This document shows, piece after piece, positions 35,601-45,800 of a stretch of 64,000 nucleotides of DNA. Numbering within the stretch: position 1 is the first letter of the stretch; each line of letters starts with the position of its first letter. Origin of the DNA: Branchiostoma floridae (lineage: Eukaryota > Chordata > Leptocardii > Amphioxiformes > Branchiostomatidae); the NCBI RefSeq assembly GCF_000003815.2, contig NC_049997.1, positions 4,219,477-4,283,476 on the forward strand. Reading direction: 5' to 3'. The position numbers and the translations under genes are program-made. The notes beneath the pieces were generated by a model. It did not search any database and was not told where the DNA came from. It saw nothing but the letters and a program-made list of their open reading frames with translations.

Positions 35601-36848
35601 CACAAAAGCAAGACGAAACCAGCCTTTGTTGCAGGACCTTTCCCAGATAACACATGGTAACTATGTCTGTCTAGTTTAATCTAGAATATTTTATGTAATC
35701 TTATACTTAGGCCACAGCAAGTAAATTTTATGTATGACATCAGCGCGCTCATTAATTTTCGCCTGATAAAAAAAATCCTCTTGGGGATGGTTAGATAGAC
35801 CAAAATTGGCATACATATTGTGTTGTAGCCTAATATTTATACTTATAGAAGTGGCACTAGGGAGGTAGCCATGACTATAGTCGCAGAAGTGAACCTTGTA
35901 AGATAGTTGTAAAAGTGCCACCAATATGGAAACCATTTGTGTAGTTGCTAGCTTAGCAAGTGATACTAGTCTACTACAATAGTGTCACTTTTACTACTAT
36001 TAGTTTCACTTCTTTAATACAGGAATGAATGCCTTGTTAGTTATGATGTCACGTTTTGTCACTTCAAATCTGTATACGACGTTTATGGTGTCTATTTTTG
36101 AAAGTTAGCTATCTTGTTTTTTTTTTACCCTTCTTGTTTTTTTTTTTGCGCCTTATTATTTTCCCACTCTGCATAGGGCGTAATCCATATAATTTAATTG
36201 TTGTTGCCCAATAGCAAAATTGTACACTACCAAAATACCTTTTCTTGCTTTCAGTTTTTTCTTATACACAGACATATATACAAATGATTTCTTATTTCAT
36301 TTCCTTGGGTGAAACTAGGTCGGAGAACACGAAATCAGCTCGCCTTACGGTCAAGTTTGACGTATGAACGGACATTTTAAGAGATATACGGACAAATTTT
36401 ATGTATCCTATTGAACGATTTCAGAGATCTAATGTAGGGAGAGCGAACTAACTTGGCAAAGTAGACCTTCATTCGGTAAATTACATCATTCATTATCTTG
36501 CTGCTTCAGTAACCTGAAGTGATAAATAAATTCATTTAAGAGTCTTTGTCACTGTCAGCTTAACATTAGCTTGTGTTCACTGCATTTCCCAGGTCTTTCC
36601 TGAGGCCCCGTCCATCTTGACCAAGATCGAGATAAGAAAATAAAACCACCAGAAGGACGAAGAAAATGACACAAAATAACGACACTGAATACAACATACA
36701 TCTGCTTAGAGATGGAATAATTTTGAGCTTCGTGCACGCATATACAGTGCCTCGTGCGTTCACAGCAAATTTCGAACACAAATTGTCCACAAGTAGAGCA
36801 AGTTTGAACACAATACCTTGCCTTGGCCATACGAATAAAGGACGCCAT
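26695..36848 (-). CDS. D-beta-hydroxybutyrate dehydrogenase-like SDR, gene A (altered C-terminus)
   Basis: Predicted NAD-dependent oxidation of (R)-3-hydroxybutyrate to acetoacetate (EC 1.1.1.30 type). Exons from 5' to 3': 36848-36817, 35108-34938, 33526-33399, 32510-32388, 32201-32098, 31606-31534, 29460-29399, 28770-28720, 26838-26695; 295 codons. Exon 1 encodes only an 11-residue basic leader ([11 protein letters not shown]). The Rossmann motif TGSTSGIG is at residues 28-35, NNAG at 108-111, catalytic Ser161 (NISSVHG), Tyr174 and Lys178 (YVSAK). 'ICPGW' of the family is VCPGA here. The last exon should end DGGWTA(K/Q), but a run of eight G (26759-26766) instead of six shifts the frame by +2 and adds about 20 unrelated residues; the original TGA would be at 26744-26746. 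A truncated extra copy of exon 7 lies at 29293-29343. Intron 8 holds a 1.6-kb minisatellite. Expression unknown; a decaying copy or a base-call error at the homopolymer are both possible. Confidence 0.82.
27084..28650. repeat. 34-bp minisatellite array, about 46 units
   Basis: Tandem units of the form cttaacagcaccgaaagcat + acgagttttgcact, with a second variant ending 'gagtttatcact'. There is a higher-order duplication: a block of about 300 bp starting with the variant aaccgaaccgaaatcatacg at 27171 recurs at 27782 (offset 611 bp). Lies in intron 8 of gene A. Frames across it encode a repetitive Cys/Phe-rich peptide, not a gene. Confidence 0.97.
28869..29161. mobile_element. 293-bp fold-back element
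   Basis: Arms of about 140 bp: the left begins aacctggaatccagtctag and the right ends ctagattccaggtt. The centre is aattaactcccactgggcc on both arms. Located in intron 7 of gene A. No coding capacity. Confidence 0.85.
29293..29343 (-). pseudogene. 5'-truncated duplicate of gene A exon 7
   Basis: On the minus strand 17 open codons ([17 protein letters not shown]) followed by gtaatg. They match the 3' two thirds of exon 7 of genes A ([10 protein letters not shown]) and B ([10 protein letters not shown]), including the donor. The 5' third and its acceptor are missing. With the nearest AG the exon would be 48 nt and could not replace the 62-nt exon 7 in frame, so it is treated as a relic. Confidence 0.7.
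29908..30850 (+). mobile_element. Penelope-like element remnant with 13-bp TSD, contains gap
   Basis: Flanked by a perfect 13-bp duplication ggtggcagaagct (29908-29920 and 30838-30850). The plus strand encodes the C-terminal tail of a Penelope-like polyprotein, [20 protein letters not shown] then YKLSHVWD, and across the gap [20 protein letters not shown] and a stop. The left third is the same C-terminal/UTR sequence in reverse, so the element is a palindrome. No RT palm or complete GIY-YIG domain is present. It lies in intron 6 of gene A. Confidence 0.8.
30207..30647. other. Assembly gap (441 N)
   Basis: Left flank ends gtctgggatgg and right flank starts tctgggatggc: they share ten bases, so the two contigs probably overlap and the true gap may be near zero. 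Confidence 0.8.
31046..31476 (-). mobile_element. tRNA-derived SINE, well preserved
   Basis: On the minus strand it starts with a tRNA-like head: A box gtagcacagtggtag and B box ggttcgaatcc about 45 bp later. Then comes the body gcccttgggaaaggcacttt and a 3' region ending ctgatttagaaaaaaaaa. The layout fits amphioxus tRNA SINEs, possibly the Deu-domain group (inference). It lies 58 bp downstream of exon 6 of gene A, in intron 6. Confidence 0.8.
31640..31810. mobile_element. Fold-back element in intron 5 of gene A
   Basis: Left part contains cacagcgagatgtac and 'aatatgtcaaaatt'; right part 'ttacccacaattcatattgc' and 'gcgtatgcgcag'. A better preserved copy of the same fold-back lies at the same place in gene B (42525-42700). 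Confidence 0.55.
32885..33211. mobile_element. Fold-back element, about 327 bp, intron 3 of gene A
   Basis: Left arm aactgtaatgtccaacacaa... and right arm ...ttgtgttggatactacagtt are inverted copies extending about 65 bp (including gtgagtccaatttttgtgtt). Non-coding. Confidence 0.8.
34371..34916. mobile_element. Harbinger-type MITE, TSD TAA, beside exon 2 donor of gene A
   Basis: 540-bp element (34374-34913) with termini GGCCACAGCAAGTAAATTTT and AAAATTTACTTGCTGTGGCC, flanked by TAA on both sides. Same family as 3501-4052. Its edge is about 21 bp from the exon 2 splice donor of gene A. Confidence 0.85.
35706..36205. mobile_element. Older copy of the GGCCACAGCAAG MITE
   Basis: Left end ttaggccacagcaagtaaat at 35707; right end near 36205 is decayed (atataatttaattgttgttgcc). 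Intron 1 of gene A. Confidence 0.6.
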
Positions 36849-37427
36849 ATTTGTAACAACTGCCGTTGTTGTTGGAGGAGATGGTTCAAAGTCCAAAAGT
36901 TAACTATCAAGTTCAATGGCTCGAACTTCAGCGAAATTATTACCTAGACATACTGCGTTTCACATGAATACCACTATAGGGCGCTTGTTGACACAAAAAA
37001 GAGAGATACAGCCTGTTGTGTACATGTTTATGAATCATTATTTAGCCATGTCGATTTGATTATATGGACTACATTATCTACGAGCCAAACAGAAAAGAAA
37101 GAAGCAAAATTATCCAACCTTTACTTCCAACCAGAGGCTAAATTACGTCATTCATTATCTTGCTTGTTTATTATAAAAGTTCGGTGACCTGATAAAGCCT
37201 TGACAGTGGAACGTTGGCATTGCTAAGTGCTCACTGTATTTCCCAGGTCTTTCTTGAGCTCACCCTTCCTCTTGGGCAAGAGATAAGAAGACAAACCTCC
37301 AAAAGGACACAGAAAACGACTCAAAATCACGACATCCAGCCTACTTGGAGATTGACCCATATATACAGTGCCTACGTGGCACATAAACATAAAGTGCCCA
37401 CAAATATAGCAATTATGTACGAAATAC

Positions 37428-38462
37428 CTTGCAAACTCCATACAAGTGATTGTCAGCGTATGTCAAACAACAGAGGCGGCGGCACCATTTTTTAGTTGTG
37501 GGGGCGAAAATTTCTCATATCATGATCACTAAATCGAGGGCCGAAGGCCCGAGGCGTCGCGCCGGAGGCGCGACCCTTCTAGGGGGGTCCGGGGGCATGC
37601 ACCCCCGGAAAAATTTCAAATCTAAACCCTCTGAAACGCTATTTTCTGTATTTTGAGGGGCAAATTTTGCTGCCAGACTAAGCTAACTTCAATGACATTT
37701 CTATCAAAAATACACATAGTTTTAGCTTAGGTTATTGAGGGCGACACCCCTAACATATTTTCACTATCTCGAGCGGCGAAGGTACGAGCCGTTGCAAGGT
37801 AGGTTCTGGAAATTTTTGAAATCTAGACCCTCTGAAACGCCATTTCCTGTATTTTGAGGGACAAATTTTGCAGACAGACTAAGCTGAATTTAATTAAACT
37901 TCTAGTAGAGAAAACGATTTTTGAGGGCGACGACCCACGCACCAACATATTTTGCACTACGTCGTCGTGAGCCCCGAAGACGCAAGCCGCCGCAAGGGAG
38001 TTTTGGAGAAATTTTTAAATCAGGACACTTTGAATGCCATTTCCTGCATTTGAGGGGAACATTTTGCTTGTAAACAAATCTAAGTTTGATAATAAAATTT
38101 CTACTAGAAAAAGGTCGTGGGGGACGATGCTCCGGTAGCATTTTCCCACCATGTCCAATGCCGACGGCGCGAATCCTCACAAGGGAGGTCCTTTGAAATT
38201 TTGAAATCTGGACCCTCTGAAACGTCATTTCCTGCATTTTCAGGGCTACATTTTGCCAGTAGACTAGCGAGATTTGATGAAATTTCCATTAGTGAAAATA
38301 TACACAAGGGTTTCAGCTTGATTTTGAGTGTTTCAGCTTATTTCATCGTGGGGGCGACGCCCCCACGACCTATTTTTTGTGGGGGCGGCCGCCCCCACTG
38401 CCCCCATGGTGCCGCCGCCACTGAACAAGGGATTTCTTGGCCAGGCGAATAAACGACGCCAT
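37428..38462 (-). pseudogene. Extra BDH leader exon split by a transposon
   Basis: A third minus-strand copy of the leader exon and its flanks, homologous to exon 1 of genes A and B. ATG at 38460-38462 begins [13 protein letters not shown] (38462-38424); the rest, TGTATGGAGTTTGCAAG|gtatttc, is at 37470-37428. The two parts are separated by the insertion at 37471-38423. Joined, the exon would contain an in-frame TGA, so it is probably dead. It is the remnant of either an alternative promoter of gene A or a mostly deleted fourth gene. Confidence 0.65.
37471..38423. mobile_element. 953-bp TIR element with internal tandem repeats
   Basis: Termini CAGAGGCGGCGGCACCAT and ATGGTGCCGCCGCCACTG are inverted repeats (one mismatch), flanked by AACAA on both sides (5-bp duplication). 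The interior holds about four degenerate tandem units of roughly 185 bp, each with 'gaaatctagaccctctgaaacgccatttcctg' broken forms and 'gggcgacgccc'. The terminal sequence looks hAT-like but the duplication length does not fit well, so the superfamily is uncertain. Confidence 0.75.
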
Positions 38463-39865
38463 ATTTGTAACAACTCTCGTTGTTGTACACGGATAAAGGT
38501 GCAAGGTTCAAATGTTACCTTTCAAGTTCAATGGCTCGTGATATGGTAAACAAGACAGACATCTTGCACTTCACCTAAATACCGCTAGAGGGTGCTTGTT
38601 GCCAAACCAACTAAAGAGAGATGCCATGTGTACATGTTAATTTTTAGTTTTGAGCCCGCATTTGACCACCGTGATGAGAACGGTAAAACTGATACGAGCG
38701 TGCGAATAAAAAGAAGGTTTCTTCAAATAAAGAAAGTTCCCTTCAGAAGGAAATTTAGGTGGTCACGAAGGTTTGATAAATGAGTAAACACACAATAGTA
38801 TATGTATGGCATAAAAGGCAGTAGATTTTTCATTTAGTTCTTTCAGAGCTTCTTCTTTCACTTTGGAAATAACTTGGCATTCTCTCGGATTAGCTTACGT
38901 TTTTAATTTTTTTCCAATTTACTTTTTAGTGTATATATTATGTTTATTTCACAACTGCTTTGTCAAAAATCCATTCGGCTCATATGTTGCAAAGTGATAG
39001 TACTTTGTCCCAAACCCCTCAAAATAGCTTTCTTTTAGAAAAAATTCCTTGTTGCCATGGTAACGGACAAATACAGTTTTCTGGCGTTTTTCTCGAATTT
39101 ACGCAACAAAAAAACGGAAGTCATTACACTGTAAGGCATTGTCACTGCAATACATTTAAACTTATCGTCAAAACCAAACATGATCTAAATAGACCAACAT
39201 TTTGGCTTTATAGGTTAAAGATTGATGACCTGTAAATCGTACAGAGTAGTTGCATTCATGAAATATATTGCAAAAGAATATTGAAAACGTACTTTAATGT
39301 CATAGAAGGATATGGTCAATGCAAAGATTAAAGGAGAAGAATTGAAACGAACAAAAATAAAAATAAAATCTATTCTTCGGTATACCATACTCCGTGTGCT
39401 CAGTCATATTTTCAATCTTCTTGGCTACGTAGATTTAATAATGAATGCAACTTTTTTCTTAACTTCCTTTTTATCTGTCCCACATTGGTTTTGGTGTTCC
39501 CAGAGTATGTCATTTATAATTAAACCAATGTGGCCTTGTATTTGAAAACAATCAAAATCATATAATAGTTAGGACTGCATTTCTTTATTCAGATTTGATA
39601 TATTTTTCCTCTATGCTAATTTTCGTCATGTTTCCGATCTCGATGGGGGATTTTTTTCTTCCAAATTCGGCAAAAATTAATGAGAGCTGTGGCCTAACTG
39701 CATTCTTTGACCTCAATATATTTTTTTACGTTGTTCGGGGTACAGCATGTTTGTTGCAATATGTGTTTGTTGCAATATTTTGAGATACATTTTTCTTTAT
39801 ACATGTACATATGTCATGATTATCTTGAACAGTAGCATATTTGTAGACCAATGACAGAAGACGTT
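38463..39865. other. Spacer between the extra leader exon and gene B
   Basis: No coding exon. A candidate polyadenylation signal for gene B (AATAAA on the minus strand) is at 39584-39589. Contains MITE-like ends near 39440-39540 and 39610-39710. Confidence 0.45.
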
Positions 39866-42800
39866 TCACTGCGCTGTCCATCCCCCGTCAATGGAGAGTA
39901 CGGATCCTGTCATCTGATTGGCTGCTTCCGAGCAAAGAAAGTTGACCATATTTCCGATCTGAAATAAAGGGAAAAGAATACATACGAAAAAAATTACTAT
40001 CATTTTAACATGGCTAAGTACGCTAGTGATAGCCTGAGTATCATCCTCCGTAGTAACCGCTGGTTCTCAACTTTCTCTTCCTTCCCACTTTTAGTCATCT
40101 TCCTCCTTTTCCTGCCGGTGTTGGTCCTCCCACTATCCTTGTCTTTCTTTGCCTTTTTGTGCTCCTCTTCTTTTTTTTCCCCCATCTTCTTTTCCCTTTC
40201 TTTCTCTTCCCGCCTTTTCTCCCCTTTCTTTTCTCCTCATCCCCCTTTCTGTTACCTTCTTCCTTTCTCTCCCTTCCCCTTTCCCTCCCCTCCCTTTTCC
40301 CCTCTCCCCTCCCCGTTCTCGCCTTCCCTTTACTTTCCCCTCCTTTTTCCCCCCCCTTCCTTCCCTCCCTCTCTCCCTCTCCTCCTCTCTTCTCCCCCCC
40401 CCCTCCTTTCCCTTTTCCTCACTCCCTCCTTTTTCCCCCACTTTCTTCTTTGCCCCTCCCCCTCTTTTCCCTCTCTTCCCTCCTTTCTTCTCCCTCTTTT
40501 CCCTTTCCCCTTCTTCCCCTCTTCCCTTCCTTCTCCCCTTTACTCCCTCCCCCCCCTTTCTTCCTCTTTTTCTCCTTCCTCTCTCCCCTTTCCCCCTTTT
40601 CCCCCCCTCTTCCCGCCCCCTTCCTTCTTCTCTCCCTTTCCCCCTTCTCCCCCCTTTCTCCCTTTTTTCTCCTCCTTTCTCTTACCCTCCCCCTTCCAGG
40701 CGCACATCCGTAGGGCGGCACATTTCATGAAAATGCATGGCACCATGTTAACACAAGAAGGATTTTGGCCTTAAAACCTGTGTAGAAATCGTTATTTTGA
40801 AATACAAAAGCAGTTATAGAAAACAGTTTTCTCTCATGATACATTTCAACTCTACGCCATTCTTTTCTTTGAAATCTTTATTAACATACCACGTTGCAGA
40901 CATTTAGTTATGTCTGAATTGTGTTGGTATTTACATGTGCTCCTCCAAGGAGAAATACACTATAAGTTAAGTACATCAATTTTAAAAGACAGCATTCTTC
41001 AACATCTTAATTGCTAACAATACGATTTTTATCACGAATAAGGGACCATTGGTCTTAGACTACATATCACAATCGAGGCAGGTGTTCGGTTATTATGGAC
41101 AGACATGCACAATAAAATAGACGATATAATTTGTTAAAAAAAATTGGGCAATACATTCTACCTCAAACGTTTCCAGATGGCGTGAGTTCACTTCTTTCAA
41201 CAGCACATTCCCACAAGATCAAGTAAGTATCGTCTGGTGTTGAATATTGCAACAAATGAGAAGCTTTTGTTACTGTTTATTATAGTTACCTGTTCAGGAG
41301 TGACGAAGCCATGAGAAGGCTGCTTTCTTGACAGCAGCATGGTCTACGAGAAAGGACGACAAAACTTTTCAAAGCTGGTGCAGATTTAAAGGTATCTTCA
41401 GCGTCAAGAAATGACATATGATGCTTTGCATTTGTTTTGTCCACATTTTGTTGTAAAACAGGAATTTTTTGTAAGACAACGCAACGATAGTGTGAATGAA
41501 ACAACACAAAAACACATAAAAAAGAAAGCATTTATAAGATCTTAAGCTGCCAAGTTGAATACCAGGAACGCAAAATACCTTAGCGTCTTTCCAATCCATG
41601 TTATGGTCTTTCATTAGTTTTCGGATTTGGTTTTCAACAACTGAAAAAGAAATTATGTGAATATCTATAGAGTTATAGCGTTTGCATTCATAGAATAACA
41701 AGGCTTTACGTCAAAGTACACGACGTGTTTTACCTGCCGAAGTTACAGTGGCTATAATTTTACTTGTTATTCTACGCAATGCAGCTAGGTGTCGCTGCTG
41801 AAGCGTGCAGAATGTGATTGCAAACGTGACCCTCAATACAGAAATTGAAAATAATTTGTAAGATCTCTGTCTAAGATAACTCTGCTTTTTAGCTTTTATC
41901 TAACATAGTACCAATAATCTGTTTTCTGTGAGTTGACCTGGCGAAATGTCATCACATTGTACTCTAGACATTGAATTATGATCGTCTTGATGTATACGGC
42001 CTATCTTTTCCTAATCTAACTATGTTAAGCTAAGGGCACAACCCGCCGTACGTGCAATTTGTCCGTACGTTTTTTTTTTTTGGGGGGGGGAGGCTACGTC
42101 CGCCACGTATTTCTGAAAACGTTCAGGCTGTACGGGACAGGCGAGTCGCCCGTACTGGCACGTACGGGAGGCGAATCCGCAGCCCGATGGCACATAAAGT
42201 TTTGCCTGCACGTAAAGTTCCACGCCGTGTCTGCGTACTCCCAAATCCGTCGGATTCCCTACGAGTTCGTACGGAGGCGGTACTTACCACTTACGGATCT
42301 CAAAAGATTGCCCACGTTTTAGCACGTAGACATCACGTATTTGCACGTACGGGCTGGTTGTGCCCTTGTTAGCTTAACGTATCTACGCCCTGTCTTGCAG
42401 TGGATGGATGAACTGCTTACGTGGTGTTAGCACCCATCCGGGACACACGGCGTTACACGTGACCCCGCTTCCTGCCGTTTCCAAGGCAACGACCTGCAAC
42501 ACATAAAATCTTACGGTCAATCAACTAGTCCATGCATGCGCAGTGAAATCTGTTGTGGGTAATATATCACAACTGAAAGTCCCTAACTTATTAATGCTTG
42601 TATACGTTTCGTGGAGTGTATTGTTTACGTTTCTAGGGCCTTGAACTATGACACGTTACCCACAATGCATATGCGCAGTGTGATCTTAATTAGCTTTTAT
42701 CTTTTAATGCGTGAGAGTAAGAAAAGGTGCTGTTGGGTACAAAGTTCTGTGGAGTCAAATACATGCAAAAATGTTGAACGTTGACGTAAGTACACCTGAC

Positions 42801-45800
42801 TTTCTTTTACTTTGTTTGTGTTTTTACATTTGTGTGATTTTGACTTTATTCAGATCCACTTTTAGCTATTACAACATTATGTTGCCAGCTATTCTTCCAG
42901 TGGTCTACATAAAATACATTAATACACGCACAACATTACATACATACAAAACATAATATGTACATTGCAAACTATACAACTGAGAGAAAAACAAGTTCAT
43001 TTAGTAACTGTGTTCCAGTGGCAAGCCATACGGTAAAGGAAGCGCTTCCTTTCTGCATTGGTCCTAGGTTTTGACAGTTTGATGCAGTTTGTTGTTGTTG
43101 ACCGCTTTTTTTTCACCGACTGTTGGTTGACTGGAAAGTGAGTTGGGTGTGCAGTGGTTTTGGTAGTCCTGTGTTCACTATCCTGCAGAATGTGGCAAAA
43201 CTTCTTTGTTGTATTCTTTCCTTTACTGGTGACCAACCTAAGATGTGTAACCTTGTTGCACTGCCCGTCTTGTTATCACATCCAAGGGCAAACCTTGCTG
43301 CTCTGTTTTGTACCACTTGGAGACGTTTGATGTTCTTGACTATGTTCGAGTTTGCACGTGTAAGTCTTTTTATCAGCTTTAAAACAGAAAAGAACAGTGT
43401 GGCACAACACTTATACGCAGCTCTGGTACTGTGTAAGATCAAAATGGTTACAACAGAACCTCGTGTAAGATTTACCTTTGTCAGTCCATTGACACCATGT
43501 TTCGCTGACACGTACGCACATTTCTCCACGGACGCTACCAGCCCGTGTGCCGAAGATATATTAATGATCCTTCCCCATCCTGAAAATAAAAGTTAGAATA
43601 TGGTGAATTAATTGAGGTAACGCCTCAATGGTACATCTTATAAAGAAGTAGAATTCTTGATATGAAAATCCCACACAAGACAGATTCAAACCCTTAAAAA
43701 CTCCACAAGATGGAATGGGTAAATAAATGAATTATTCCTAAGATTCCTACAATCTTAAAAGGAATGCTTAGCCAAAAAAACAACATTACAGCGCAGAAAA
43801 TCTTGCAATTCGAAGCTGATATTTATTCTTAAAGGTAACACGAGTCTTCAGGTAGCCAGGGTACCTTTTGTCTTCATGGCTGGAAGAAGGTGCTTAATTA
43901 TGAGAAACGGAGCAGTCAACATGGCGGCCATCATGGCGTCCCACGTTGCTAGGGGAAACGAGTCGATTGGGGAAGTGTGCTGAAATCCTGCAATAGACAA
44001 GTTTGCTTATAGTGTAGTTGTAGCTACAAATCATTCATAACTTGGGATATAGGAGAATTCTTGTACCCAACCAGGATGTACTTACTTGCTTACGTTTCGG
44101 TGTCCATCAGACACCTTCCTCAGAGCTACTGACAGGAGTTTTGCTTCTCGCCGCTATATGTAGCCGATGTAGGTGGCGCTTTTGTGGCGAGAACACTATC
44201 CCAAAGGTGGCCAAGTTTGTATCCCCCTCGTCCTACATCGGCTACATATAGCGACCAGAAGCAGAATTCCAGTCAGAAGCTCCGAGGAAGGTGTTTGATA
44301 GACACCAAAACGTAAGCAAACCGGTGCATCCTGGTTGTGTACAAGCATTTTTCTATATCCTATATTCTACCAACCTGATGAAATTATTTTCGGATTCAGG
44401 ATATAGTTTACTTTCCTGGTACCGGTCACCGAATGCCACGGACTCAGAACTTTGCTTCTTGTCACTGTAAGTTTTCTTTTTTATGAATCCATCTTTGCTC
44501 TTACTTCTTGCCTCTCTTATGACAGTAAATTGAAATAGATAAGGACAAATATCATCTCAAACATACACACCAAAACAAACATGGAACCTTATATTTCATA
44601 AAATCATGACGTTGGTCACTAAAACTAAGGGCACAACCCACCGTAGGTGCAATTTGTCCCTACGTTTTTTTTTTGGGGGGGGGGGGGGAGCCACATATTT
44701 CTGAAAAAGTTCAGGCTGTACAGGGCAGGCGCGTCGCCCGCACTGGCACGTACGGGGGCGAATCCGCATGCAGCCCGATGGCACACAAAGTTTTGCTTGC
44801 ATGCTAAGTTCTACAGCGTGTCTTCGTGCTCCAAAATCTGTCGGATTCCCTACGAGTTCGCATGGAGGCGGTACTCACCGCTTACCAAATGATTGCCCAC
44901 GTTTTGGCACGTAGACAGAACGTATTTTCACGTACGGCGGGTTGTGCCCTTATTTAGAGAATAACAATTGTCCTGCCTGCGTTGTTGACTACAATGTCCA
45001 CCCCGCCCGTACAGTGTTTTCCTGCCTCCGTACATAATGTTTCTATATCTGTAGGTTTTGTAAGATCCGCTGGGAGGTAAGTGGCCTTCACACTGGTGTA
45101 TTTTCTGTGAAGATAAGAATATACAAAATACTTAAGTTTTTTGTTCTATATAGCTACAACTGACACTGTTTAATATACAATTATAGTGTAAATAAAATTA
45201 AAAGATTGGTATCATTTTCAGAATATAAAGGAAAAGAGAAGTACGAAAAGGCGGTAGAAAAAAAGAGGAAAAATGTAAGCGAAAGCAATAAATCTTCATG
45301 AATATTTGAGTGAAATAATAATCATAATATACATAGTTTGCAAGAGAAAACAAAAACTAATTAATTAGTATGCAAGTAAGATTTTCTTTTAATCAGGGAA
45401 AGGCAAAATTTGAACTTGATTTAGAGAGATGGATAGAGATGGACAGAGAAAGTGATAATTATGAAATTGAATTTCAATCGAGTCGTTCGTTTGCTTATAT
45501 ATCAACGAATATGGAAAGGGGTATCCGCACTACTCAAGTCCTAATACTCCTGTCACAATATCCACGATCTTCGGGCGTATCGATGGAAGATGGCCATATT
45601 TAAGATCGAGAGAGGGTTGCGCGCATTTTTCACCTGAAAACCGTCCCTGTCACATATAAGCCATACTTTGTACCATTTACAAGTGTTATGCAATAAAGTT
45701 ATTATTATAAGTGAGGCTCGGGCGATTGCCGAAGACTCGTCGTCCGATCGATTTTCGCCAAATGTGACAGGGGTATAACGGCAGAGTTATGTTTAATATA

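Noticed and set aside
36555-36916. Overlapping minus-strand frames of 113-116 codons
   Set aside because: They run through the leader exon of gene A into its intron; the splice donor at 36817 explains the conserved part.
40010-40774. Long Pro/Ser/Phe-rich and Arg/Glu/Gly-rich open frames
   Set aside because: They exist in several frames on both strands because the DNA is a polypyrimidine tract with few stop codons; it is intronic.
43123-43596. 157-codon plus-strand frame
   Set aside because: Antisense of the LINE fragment and of gene B exon 5.
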